NCBI RefSeq assembly: GCF_000497445.1
Contig: NZ_CM002285.1
Coordinates: 539,864-568,314 of the forward strand
DNA length: 28,451 bases
DNA from: Streptomyces roseochromogenus subsp. oscitans DS 12.976
GTDB lineage: Bacteria; Actinomycetota; Actinomycetes; Streptomycetales; Streptomycetaceae
Direction of reading: 5' to 3'
Below are positions 1-6,527 of this stretch, piece by piece. The position numbers and the translations under genes are program-made. The stretch's first letter is position 1; each line of letters opens with the position of its first letter. The notes under the pieces are model-generated. The model ran no database searches. It was given only the letters and a program-made list of their open reading frames with translations, and was not told where the DNA came from.

Positions 1-753
1 ACGCACGTCCAGCGCGGCGGCCAGGGAGCCGAGGGCGAACGCGTACGAGGCGCGCTCGCGCACCTTGCGGTAGCGGGAGTGGGCGGCCACCGGAGCGGGC
101 GGCAGCGTGATGCCGGTGATCAGCGCCCCGGCCGGCAGGGCGGTCTCGCGGTGCGGGGTGTCCCCGACGGGCAGATAGAAGTCCGCCAGCGCCAACTCCC
201 CCGCCCCGTCCGCCGTTTCGAAGTGCACGACGGCGTCGAACGCGGCGAGGGCGACGGCCATGTCCGAGGGGTGTACGGCCACACAGTGGTCGGACGCGCC
301 CAGGATGGCGTGGTTGTGGTGTTCGCCCGCGAGGGCGGGACAACCGCTGCCGGGCCGCCGCTTGTTGCAGGGGCGGGTGACGTCGGTGAAGTAGCCGCAG
401 CGGGTGCGCTGCAGCAGATTCCCGCCGACCGTGGCCATGTTGCGCAGCTGTCCGGACGCGCCGGCCAGCACCGCCTGCGCGAGCGCCGGGTAGCGGCGCC
501 GGACCTCGGGATGCGCGGCCAGGTCGCCGTTGGTGACGGTGGCCCCGATACGCAGACCGCCCTCTGGCGTCGACTCGATCTCGTCGAGCGGGAGTTCACG
601 GATGTCGACGAGCCGAGCGGGCCGCTCGACACCGGTCTTCATGAGGTCGACGAGGTTGGTGCCGCCACCGAGGAAGCGGGTGTCCGGATCGGCGCCGAGC
701 AGGGCGACGGCGCCGGCGACGTCGAACGCCCGCTGATAGTCGAACTCCCTCAT
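1..753 (-). CDS. FAD-binding subunit of a molybdenum hydroxylase (PaoB/YagS type), partial
   Basis: This is the medium subunit of a xanthine dehydrogenase/aldehyde oxidoreductase family enzyme. It carries electrons between the iron-sulfur subunit and FAD. The ATG at 753 overlaps the stop of the upstream 2Fe-2S gene (ATGA), so the two are translationally coupled. The visible 251 residues contain the FAD-binding FLGGGTNLVDLMK segment near residue 30 and a cysteine-rich insert (RCGYF...PCNKR...GSGC) around residues 115-135. That insert matches the 4Fe-4S loop of E. coli PaoB/YagS rather than classical xanthine dehydrogenase, so a periplasmic-type aldehyde oxidoreductase relative is likely. The gene runs off the window at position 1, and a large molybdopterin subunit is expected just beyond. 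The substrate cannot be read from this part. Confidence 0.9.
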   Translation of the reverse strand, partial: MREFDYQRAFDVAGAVALLGADPDTRFLGGGTNLVDLMKTGVERPARLVDIRELPLDEIESTPEGGLRIGATVTNGDLAAHPEVRRRYPALAQAVLAGASGQLRNMATVGGNLLQRTRCGYFTDVTRPCNKRRPGSGCPALAGEHHNHAILGASDHCVAVHPSDMAVALAAFDAVVHFETADGAGELALADFYLPVGDTPHRETALPAGALITGITLPPAPVAAHSRYRKVRERASYAFALGSLAAALDVR

Positions 754-1331
754 GCCACGGCCTCCTTCGCCTCCGCGACGGCACTGACGGACCCCTCGTC
801 CACACACACTTCTGCCGCGCGGGCCACCGCCTCGACGATCGACACATACGCGCCGCAGCGGCACAGATTGCCGCTCATCCGCTCCCGGATCTCGTCGGCG
901 GTCAGGGAGGGCGGCCCCGCTTCGGGGCGGACGTCCTCGGTGACGGCGCTCGGCCAGCCCGCCGCGTGCTCCTCGATCACTCCGATCGCGGAGCAGATCT
1001 GTCCCGGAGTGCAGTAACCGCACTGGTAGCCGTCCAGATCGAGGAAGGCCTGCTGCACGGGGTGCAGCCGGTCGCCGTCGGCCACGCCTTCGATGGTGGT
1101 GATCTCGCGGCCCTCGGCCGCCACGGCCAGCTGCAGACACGCAACCGCCCGGCGCCCGTCCAGCAGGACCGTACATGCCCCGCATTGTCCCTGGTCACAG
1201 CCCTTCTTGGTGCCGGTGAGATCGAGGCGCTCACGCAGGGCGTCGAGCAGGGTGGTGCGGTGGTCGACGGGCAGTGTGTACTTCTCGCCGTTGATCTTCA
1301 GAGTGATGACACTGGACGTCGATGAGGCCAT
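750..1331 (-). CDS. 2Fe-2S subunit of a molybdenum hydroxylase (PaoA/YagT type)
   Basis: This is the small iron-sulfur subunit of the same complex as the FAD subunit that follows. The protein has 193 residues. The N-terminal plant-ferredoxin-like fold holds one 2Fe-2S cluster (CDQGQCGAC, C45/C50/C53, and C65). The C-terminal helical domain holds the second (CGYC at C104/C107 and CRC at C157/C159). All eight expected cysteines are present. I chose the ATG at 1331 because GAAAGAAG lies about 8 bases upstream. An in-frame ATG at 1349 would add six residues but has no visible ribosome site. No twin-arginine signal is seen, unlike E. coli PaoA. The gene faces away from a TetR gene, and the shared intergenic region carries a palindrome pair. 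Confidence 0.93.
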   Translation of the reverse strand: MASSTSSVITLKINGEKYTLPVDHRTTLLDALRERLDLTGTKKGCDQGQCGACTVLLDGRRAVACLQLAVAAEGREITTIEGVADGDRLHPVQQAFLDLDGYQCGYCTPGQICSAIGVIEEHAAGWPSAVTEDVRPEAGPPSLTADEIRERMSGNLCRCGAYVSIVEAVARAAEVCVDEGSVSAVAEAKEAVA

Positions 1332-1518
1332 CAGTAGCTTCTTTCGCATTGCCAGGACAGACGGTCGGGAACCGGCGGCCCGGGTTTTGGGCTGCGCGGG
1401 AAGTGCGTCGTGCGGGTCTGTGCCGCGGGGTGGAGCGCATATGCGGGATGCCGGGACCGGAAAAGGTGGCAGCTGCGGACTGCCGTAGGGTCGCGCCCAC
1501 GGCTATCGTGGACGTAAC

Positions 1519-1532
1519 CGGACAGCTGTCCG
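1519..1532. promoter_or_regulatory. Palindromic operator copy 1 (TetR-type)
   Basis: CGGACAGCTGTCCG is a perfect 14-bp palindrome. An identical copy lies at 1546-1559, 27 bp away centre to centre, which is between two and three helical turns. Both lie between the divergent molybdenum hydroxylase operon and the TetR gene, the usual place for an autoregulatory TetR operator. Binding by that TetR protein is inferred. Confidence 0.75.
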
Positions 1533-1545
1533 CTGTGAAACGTAA

Positions 1546-1559
1546 CGGACAGCTGTCCG
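1546..1559. promoter_or_regulatory. Palindromic operator copy 2 (TetR-type)
   Basis: This is the second exact copy of CGGACAGCTGTCCG. Both copies are preceded by CGTAAC (the first has one extra C), so the repeated unit is slightly longer than the palindrome. It lies 45 bp upstream of the TetR start codon, close enough to block transcription of that gene. Confidence 0.75.
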
Positions 1560-1603
1560 GTTAGCAAGAGCGAGGTTCGGTCACGAACTCTCGAGGAGGA
1601 CGA

Positions 1604-2182
1604 GTGCCGCAGCAGAAGGACTCACCCCGGCGCTCGGACGCGCAGCGCAACCGCGAGCGCATCCTGGACGTGGCACTCGCCGAACTGTCGCGGTGCGCGG
1701 ACGCACCGCTGAGCATGATCGCGAAGAAGGCCGGGGTCGGGCAGGGGACGTTCTACCGCAACTTCCCCAACCGGGAATCACTCGTCCTGGAGATCTACCG
1801 CCACGAGATGCAACAGGTCGCCGACAGCGCGACCCATCTGCTCCAGACCCGGGCACCCGACGAGGCACTGCGCGCCTGGATGGACCGGCTCGCCGAGTTC
1901 GCCATGGCCAAGGCCGGTCTGGCCGGCGCGATCCGGCAGGCCACCGGCGCACCGGGCGGCCCGGCGAAGCCGCCCCACACGCCGGTGACGGCAGCGGCGG
2001 AACTCCTGCTGCGTGCCAACGACGACGCCGGCACCATCCGCCCCGGAGTCACCGCGGAGGACTTCATGCTCGCCATCGCGGGCCTCTGGCAACTGGACCC
2101 GCACGACGACTGGCGCTCACGCGCCACCCGGCTCCTCGACCTGGTCATGGCGGGCCTGCGCACCGGGGCACCGGGGGCGTGA
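1604..2182 (+). CDS. TetR-family transcriptional regulator
   Basis: This 192-residue repressor-type regulator starts at a GTG preceded by GAGGAGG at 1592-1598. The N-terminal helix-turn-helix spans about residues 15-60 and ends in the typical GQGTFYRNFPNRESLV segment. The C-terminal part is the variable ligand and dimer domain. It is transcribed away from the molybdenum hydroxylase subunits, with two identical palindromes between. It therefore probably represses itself and that operon until an inducer, perhaps an aldehyde or N-heterocycle substrate of the enzyme, binds. The inducer is a guess; the family and the arrangement are clear. Confidence 0.92.
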   Translation: MPQQKDSPRRSDAQRNRERILDVALAELSRCADAPLSMIAKKAGVGQGTFYRNFPNRESLVLEIYRHEMQQVADSATHLLQTRAPDEALRAWMDRLAEFAMAKAGLAGAIRQATGAPGGPAKPPHTPVTAAAELLLRANDDAGTIRPGVTAEDFMLAIAGLWQLDPHDDWRSRATRLLDLVMAGLRTGAPGA

Positions 2183-2248
2183 GCGCTGCGCCGCCGGCGG
2201 CGGCTTCGTCGCGGGCCCTGGGGCACACGCCTGCTCGGTGAGCGCGTC

Positions 2249-2340
2249 CAGCAGGAGACCTGGCGTACCACCCACCTCACGCACGTCCACGCCCAGCTCG
2301 GCGTCCGCTCACGCGGCGAACCGGCGGCGCGCTTCAAGGC
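2249..2340 (+). pseudogene. Possible remnant of a LuxR-type helix-turn-helix domain
   Basis: One forward frame reads TTHLTHVHAQLGVRSRGEP followed by AARF. This resembles the recognition helix and end of a LuxR/GerE domain, where families show V-x-x-HL-x-x-V-Y-x-K-L-G-V-x-SR-x-E-L-A. The segment lacks a start codon and an N-terminal domain, and runs into unrelated sequence after about 30 codons. It looks like a leftover from a deleted regulator gene. The match is short, so chance cannot be excluded. Confidence 0.45.
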
Positions 2341-2408
2341 ATCGCCTGGCGACGGTCCAGGTACGGGCGGGACTCACCCCAGGACTGCGGCCGGCTCTAC
2401 GGCCGGGC

Positions 2409-2432
2409 GGGGAGCGCCGGGGGGCGCTCCCC
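2409..2432 (-). terminator. Hairpin downstream of the exported-protein genes
   Basis: GGGGAGCGCC (2409-2418) pairs perfectly with GGCGCTCCCC (2423-2432) around a GGGG loop. It lies 8 bp beyond the stop of the minus-strand lipoprotein gene and has no U-tract, which is common for Streptomyces terminators. It probably ends the two-component/exported-protein transcript. Confidence 0.6.
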
Positions 2433-2439
2433 GCTCGGG

Positions 2440-2658
2440 TCAGCGGTCGGCGGCGCTCGTCGCGTCCCGGTCGGCCGCGGCGGCCGCGGACTGGGCCGCG
2501 TCCACCTTCTGCTGCATCTGCGCGAGTTGCGAGGGCTGAGTGGAGGGGGATGCCCCGGACGGGGCCTTCGGGGAGGCGCCGTCGTGATGGGCGCAGCCCG
2601 CGGTGAGCGCCACCAGCGCGGCGGCCGTCGTCGCGAGGAGCAGGCGCCGGGCCCGCAT
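2440..2658 (-). CDS. Small lipoprotein of unknown function
   Basis: This 72-residue protein has a basic N-terminus, a hydrophobic stretch and a lipobox LTAGC with the lipidated cysteine at residue 22. It should be anchored to the outer face of the membrane. The mature part is a Ser/Pro/Ala-rich linker followed by a short Gln/Ala-rich segment (about residues 42-72) likely to form a helix or coiled coil. Its ATG overlaps the stop of the upstream exported-protein gene (ATGA), so the two are translationally coupled. I do not recognise a family. Its place after a response regulator, histidine kinase and helical exported protein suggests a role in that signalling unit, but this is inference. Confidence 0.75.
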   Translation of the reverse strand: MRARRLLLATTAAALVALTAGCAHHDGASPKAPSGASPSTQPSQLAQMQQKVDAAQSAAAAADRDATSAADR

Positions 2659-3089
2659 CAGCCGGTCGCCTTCCCGTTGCCGTTGGCCTGGCACCAGGTC
2701 TTGACGGCTGTCAGGTCCTTCTGGCGCTGCTCCAGGCTGGTCCGCAGCGACTTGCGGAAGTCCAGCCGGTTCTGGAGGTAGGTGGCGATCTCGGTGTGGC
2801 CGGCCTTCTTCGCGTTGTCGACGCGCTTCTCCAGCCGCGCCACCGAGCCGCGCGTTCCGGCGCCGGCGTCGAGCCGCTTCAGGGCCCGTTCGATACGGCG
2901 GTCGATCTTCGGCACCCGCTTGCACAGCGCGCGAGCCCCGTCACCGGCCGGCTTCGCGCCGGTCGTGCCGCCGGCCGGCTTCGCACCGGTCGTGTCGTCG
3001 GCCGCGGAGGCCGCTCCCGCCGTGCCGGCCAGCACCGCAGTCACAGCGAGCCCCGCGAGCAGCGTGCGCGTCCGTCGTCGTACGTACAT
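2658..3089 (-). CDS. Helical exported protein with two cysteines, unknown function
   Basis: This 143-residue protein has a twin-basic signal peptide (residues 1 to about 30, ending ASA-A). A tandem nine-residue linker repeat (TTGAKPAGG, residues 33-50) follows. The highly charged domain at residues 55-135 is predicted mostly helical. It contains two cysteines, C56 and C133, one at each end of the helical region, which could form a disulfide outside the cell. The ATG at 3089 has GGAGAGG upstream. The gene follows a histidine kinase on the same strand after 56 bp and overlaps a lipoprotein gene downstream. I know no family name. By analogy with helical accessory proteins such as CpxP/Spy it could modulate the kinase, but no homology to those is claimed. 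Confidence 0.8.
   Translation of the reverse strand: MYVRRRTRTLLAGLAVTAVLAGTAGAASAADDTTGAKPAGGTTGAKPAGDGARALCKRVPKIDRRIERALKRLDAGAGTRGSVARLEKRVDNAKKAGHTEIATYLQNRLDFRKSLRTSLEQRQKDLTAVKTWCQANGNGKATG
2944..2997. repeat. Two-copy 27-bp tandem repeat in the linker of the exported protein
   Basis: Units at 2944-2970 and 2971-2997 differ at only two positions and encode the duplicated TTGAKPAGG linker. It is a recent in-frame duplication of a spacer between signal peptide and helical domain. Confidence 0.8.
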
Positions 3090-3145
3090 CTGCCTCTCCG
3101 TTCACTTCCCCGGACGGTCAGGTCGTCCGTCCGTCGAGACGGAGG

Positions 3146-4609
3146 CTAGGGAGTGTCTTTGGGGAAACTCTGTGACCGATTTGCCCCGGCTGTACCGATC
3201 AGCCAGTCGCGCCGGTCCGGCAGCCCGCCGCCGCCCGAGGGCAGCCGCACCTCGAAGCGGGCCCCGGCGCCGTCCGGTCCGTCCGTCACGCCGACGCTTC
3301 CCCGGTGCAGCGCCGCCTGCTGGGCGACGAGGGTGAGGCCGAGCCCGGAGCCCGCGCTGTCGGGGCCGCGCTGGAACCGCTCGAAGATCCGGCGCCTGGC
3401 GTCGGGCGGCACACCGGGCCCATGGTCGTCCACGGTGATCAGCACCTGCTCCGCCGTCGCACGCACCCCCACCCGAAGCCGTGCCCGGCCCCGCGCGTCC
3501 CGGCCGTGGGCCAGCGCATTGCCGAGCAGGTTGTCCAGCAGCAGCCTCAGGCCCGGCTCCCAGCCGTGCACCGTGAGTCCGGGGGCGGCGTCCAGGGTGA
3601 TCTCGGCGTCGGGGGCCCGGCGGCGGGCCTCGGCGACGGCCGCGTCCGCCACGTCGGCGAGATCGACACGGCGGAACGCCTCCGCCTCCACCAGGTCCCC
3701 ACGGCCCAGCTCGCGCAGCATCGCCAACAGGCCCTGCATCCGGGCGTGTTCGCTTCGCAGGTCGGCGAGGACCTCGGTACGGTCGGGTGCGGGCAGGCCC
3801 GGGTGGCCGGTGAGGATGTCGAGGTTGGTGCCCATGCTCATCAGCGGGGTGCGCAGCTCGTGCGCCGCCGCCGAGGAGAAGGAGCGGGCGGTGTCCAGGG
3901 CCTCGGCGGTGCGGGCGGCCTGTTCGTCGTAGCGGGCGAGGACGGTCCGCAGGGTGGCGGCCAGCTCGTCGACCTCGGTCACTCCGGTGCGCCTCTCGTC
4001 GAGGCGGGCGCTGCTGGTGCGCGGGTCGAGGCCGGCGGTGCGGCGGGTGAGACGGCGCAGCGGGGCACTCGTACCGGCGGCCAGGCCCCAGGCGAGCAGG
4101 CCCGACAGGGGCGCGGCGAAGACCGCGGTGAGGAGGACGCGGTTGCGTACGAGCCGGATCTGGGCGCGGTCGGCGGTGTCGGGCGCGAAGACCCACAGGG
4201 TGCCGCTGACGGTGGTGCCCCTGACGGGCCGGGCCAGGGCACGCCAGCTGCGGGCGCCGTCGCGGACGGTGACCGGACCCGCGGTGCGCGCCGGAAGGCT
4301 CACGGACGGGCCGGGCTGGGGGCCGCCGCTGAAGGCGGCATCCGGTCCGACGACGCGTACGCCGACGTCGAGGGCCGCGCTGAACAGCCTGCGTTCCCTG
4401 GTGTCGGCGGCCTTGGGCCGGCCGTTCTCCGAGGCCCGCAGCAGCGACCGGGCGTCCGGGGCGATGGCGGTGGCCCGCTGCCGCAGATGCTGGTCCTCGG
4501 CACGGTGCAGATCACGGGCGACCAGGTTCAGCAGCAGCCAGCCGGAGGCCAGCACCAGCAGCGGGACGGTGCAGCCGACGGCGAGGCCGATGCGCGTGGA
4601 GAGTCTCAC
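3146..4609 (-). CDS. Sensor histidine kinase (HAMP-HisKA-HATPase)
   Basis: This 487-residue membrane kinase has a first membrane helix at about 7-30, an extracytoplasmic region of about 125 residues, a second helix at about 157-178, a HAMP region at about 178-230 and a HisKA H-box AAHELRTPL with the phosphoacceptor H250. The ATPase domain has an N-box (LLLDNLLGNALAHG), G1 (VDDHGPGVPP), F-box and G2 (GSGLGLTLV). The GTG start at 4609 overlaps the stop of the response regulator (GTGA), so the pair is coupled. The sensor region has no recognised ligand domain. Two small exported proteins follow downstream and may be part of the sensing device or its targets. The intact catalytic motifs predict an active kinase. 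Confidence 0.93.
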   Translation of the reverse strand: MRLSTRIGLAVGCTVPLLVLASGWLLLNLVARDLHRAEDQHLRQRATAIAPDARSLLRASENGRPKAADTRERRLFSAALDVGVRVVGPDAAFSGGPQPGPSVSLPARTAGPVTVRDGARSWRALARPVRGTTVSGTLWVFAPDTADRAQIRLVRNRVLLTAVFAAPLSGLLAWGLAAGTSAPLRRLTRRTAGLDPRTSSARLDERRTGVTEVDELAATLRTVLARYDEQAARTAEALDTARSFSSAAAHELRTPLMSMGTNLDILTGHPGLPAPDRTEVLADLRSEHARMQGLLAMLRELGRGDLVEAEAFRRVDLADVADAAVAEARRRAPDAEITLDAAPGLTVHGWEPGLRLLLDNLLGNALAHGRDARGRARLRVGVRATAEQVLITVDDHGPGVPPDARRRIFERFQRGPDSAGSGLGLTLVAQQAALHRGSVGVTDGPDGAGARFEVRLPSGGGGLPDRRDWLIGTAGANRSQSFPKDTP

Positions 4610-5310
4610 GGTGTGTCCCGGGCTTCCCTGAGCACGAACCCGACTCCGCGCACGGTGTGGATCAGCCGGGTCTGTCCGTCCGCCTCGAGCTTGCGCCGCA
4701 GATAGCTGACGAACGTGTCGACGGCGTCGGTGCGCACGTCGAAGTCGTAGCCCCACACCCGTTCCAGCAGCTGGTCGCGGGTCAGGACGAGTCCGGCGTT
4801 GCGGGCGAGCACCTCGAGGAGCTCGAACTCGCGCCGGGTCAGCTCCAGCGGGCAGCCGGCCCGCTCGACGGTGCGCGCCCCGGGATCGATGACCAGGTCC
4901 GCCACCCGCAGCACCGCCCGGTCGGCGGGCGGCCGGCGGCGCAGCAGTGCGTGCAGCCGCAGCACCAGCTCCTGCAGGGCGAACGGCTTGACCAGGTAGT
5001 CGTCGCCGCCCGCCTGGAGTCCGGCGATCCGGTCTGCGGTCTCGTCGAGGGCGGAGAGCATGAGCACGGGCAGGTCCCGGCCCAGGCCGCGCAGCCGGGT
5101 GCACACCTCGATGCCGCTCATCCCGGGCATGGACACGTCGAGCACCAGGACGTCGGGGGGTGCCTGCTCGATCGCGGCGAGCGCCGTGGGCCCGTCGGCG
5201 GCGGTCCGCACCGCGAAGCCGTCGAGCCTGAGGCCACGCTCCAGCGACCGCCGGATCGCGGCGTCGTCGTCGACTACCAGCACCGCCCCGGGGCATGCGG
5301 TGTCCTTCAT
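4606..5310 (-). CDS. OmpR/PhoB-family response regulator
   Basis: This 234-residue DNA-binding response regulator has an N-terminal receiver domain with acidic D14/D15, phosphoacceptor D58 (VLVLDVSMPG) and conserved K108 (YLVKPF). The C-terminal winged helix spans about residues 135-230, with the LTRREFELLEVLARN and DTFVSYLRRKLE segments and the closing IHTVRGVGFVLR strand. The ATG at 5310 is preceded by GGGAGGG. The stop overlaps the start of the cognate kinase. This is the first gene of the probable four-gene operon that continues into the exported helical protein and lipoprotein. Its targets are not visible, but autoregulation of the operon is common for this type. Confidence 0.95.
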   Translation of the reverse strand: MKDTACPGAVLVVDDDAAIRRSLERGLRLDGFAVRTAADGPTALAAIEQAPPDVLVLDVSMPGMSGIEVCTRLRGLGRDLPVLMLSALDETADRIAGLQAGGDDYLVKPFALQELVLRLHALLRRRPPADRAVLRVADLVIDPGARTVERAGCPLELTRREFELLEVLARNAGLVLTRDQLLERVWGYDFDVRTDAVDTFVSYLRRKLEADGQTRLIHTVRGVGFVLREARDTP

Positions 5311-5390
5311 CCGCCCTCCCTCATCGCCCGGTCAGGGTACGACCCGTCCCGGACCGGGCGGGAGCAGGGTTGTGGATCGGGGTCTGCCGG

Positions 5391-6419
5391 TCACTTCTCC
5401 CGGTGCTGGCTGCGGATCCTGGCGGCCACCTCGTTCTGCTCCGTCTCCCACCAGGGCCGTACCCGCTCGGCGGCGGGGGCGTGCGAAGGGGCCTGGCCGG
5501 GGTCCGGGACGGGCGGGGCGACGGCGGCGAGTTCCGCGTCGAGGCGGCGGTCGAGGGCCGCGTTCTGGACCCGCTCCGCGCGCGCCCACTGGTACAGGAG
5601 AGCCAGCAGGAAGGGCAAGGCGACCAGCTCGGCGATGCTGAGCATCGCCCCGCCGCCGATCTGCTGGTCGTGCTGGACGTCACGGGACCAGCTCGGCGCG
5701 TGGTGCAGATACCAGGCGCCCGCGATCAGCGTGCTGTGGGTCATGACGATGACACCCGGGACCGCGTCGACGATGCCGTCGAGGAAGACCAGCGCCGCCC
5801 GCACCGGGTGGGTGCACCAGCGGGGCAGCGCTTCCTCGTGGGTCAGCATCGGTACGACGAACAGGCAGCCGGCCGCGAGCAGGTGCAGATACATCAGCTC
5901 GTGCAGCCAGCCCATGCGCAGGGCGGTGGCGAAGTACGGCGTGAAGTACACCGTCAGCTCGGTGGCGAGCACCAGCGCCGTACTGACCAGGGGGAAGGTC
6001 AGGATCCGCACCAGCCGCCCGGTCATCGCCCGGCGCACCCGCCCGGCGGCGTTCTCCGGCAGTGCCTCGACGGCGAGCCGCAGCGGGTCGCCGAGGGCCA
6101 GGCCCAGGGGGGTGACGAGGTCGAGGAGGATGTTCTGCACGGCGGCCGGCCAGAACAACACATGGTCGTAGACGGCCAGGGCGGACATCGTGGCCGCCAC
6201 CAGCCCGCCCAGGCCGAGCAGCGCGAACGCGGCGGCACGGGCGGGCGGCCAGGGCTCGCCCCGTCGGCGCAGCCGCGCGACGCCCCAGCCGTAGAGCGCG
6301 CCCAGGGCGATGACCAGCAGCAGCGCGGGGACGTCCAGGTGCCACGTGGTCAGCAGGCGTCCTGTGGTCAGCTCCGGGAGCTGGCCGGCCGACAGTTCGG
6401 TCATCGCGCGACCATCCAT
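5391..6419 (-). CDS. Caa3-type CtaG-like cytochrome c oxidase assembly protein
   Basis: This polytopic membrane protein of 342 residues belongs to the Caa3_CtaG family, linked to assembly of the copper centres of cytochrome c oxidase. Multiple hydrophobic helices run from about residue 22 to 295. Conserved-type features include the YDHVLFWPAAVQNILLDLV segment, the histidine-containing WLHELMYLHLLAAGCLF helix and the HSTLIAGAWYLHH helix. The C-terminal 60 residues are charged and proline-rich, hence cytoplasmic or exposed. I chose the ATG at 6419 because AAGGAGG lies 9 bases upstream; an internal ATG at 6404 is an alternative. No oxidase genes are nearby. It stands between the response regulator and the nitrate reductase on the same strand, 108 bp from the latter. 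Confidence 0.88.
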   Translation of the reverse strand: MDGRAMTELSAGQLPELTTGRLLTTWHLDVPALLLVIALGALYGWGVARLRRRGEPWPPARAAAFALLGLGGLVAATMSALAVYDHVLFWPAAVQNILLDLVTPLGLALGDPLRLAVEALPENAAGRVRRAMTGRLVRILTFPLVSTALVLATELTVYFTPYFATALRMGWLHELMYLHLLAAGCLFVVPMLTHEEALPRWCTHPVRAALVFLDGIVDAVPGVIVMTHSTLIAGAWYLHHAPSWSRDVQHDQQIGGGAMLSIAELVALPFLLALLYQWARAERVQNAALDRRLDAELAAVAPPVPDPGQAPSHAPAAERVRPWWETEQNEVAARIRSQHREK

Positions 6420-6527
6420 GCAGATCGTCCTCCTTCGGCTCGACACGGAAGAACCCGGTCGGATCCACAACGGGAAGACGCTAGTCCCCCGCGTCCCTCA
6501 GGCGGGCATCGGGGTACCGCACGGATG

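Noticed and set aside
3102..4196. Arg/Pro-rich minus frame inside the histidine kinase
   Set aside because: Out-of-frame shadow; the kinase motifs are all in the other minus frame.
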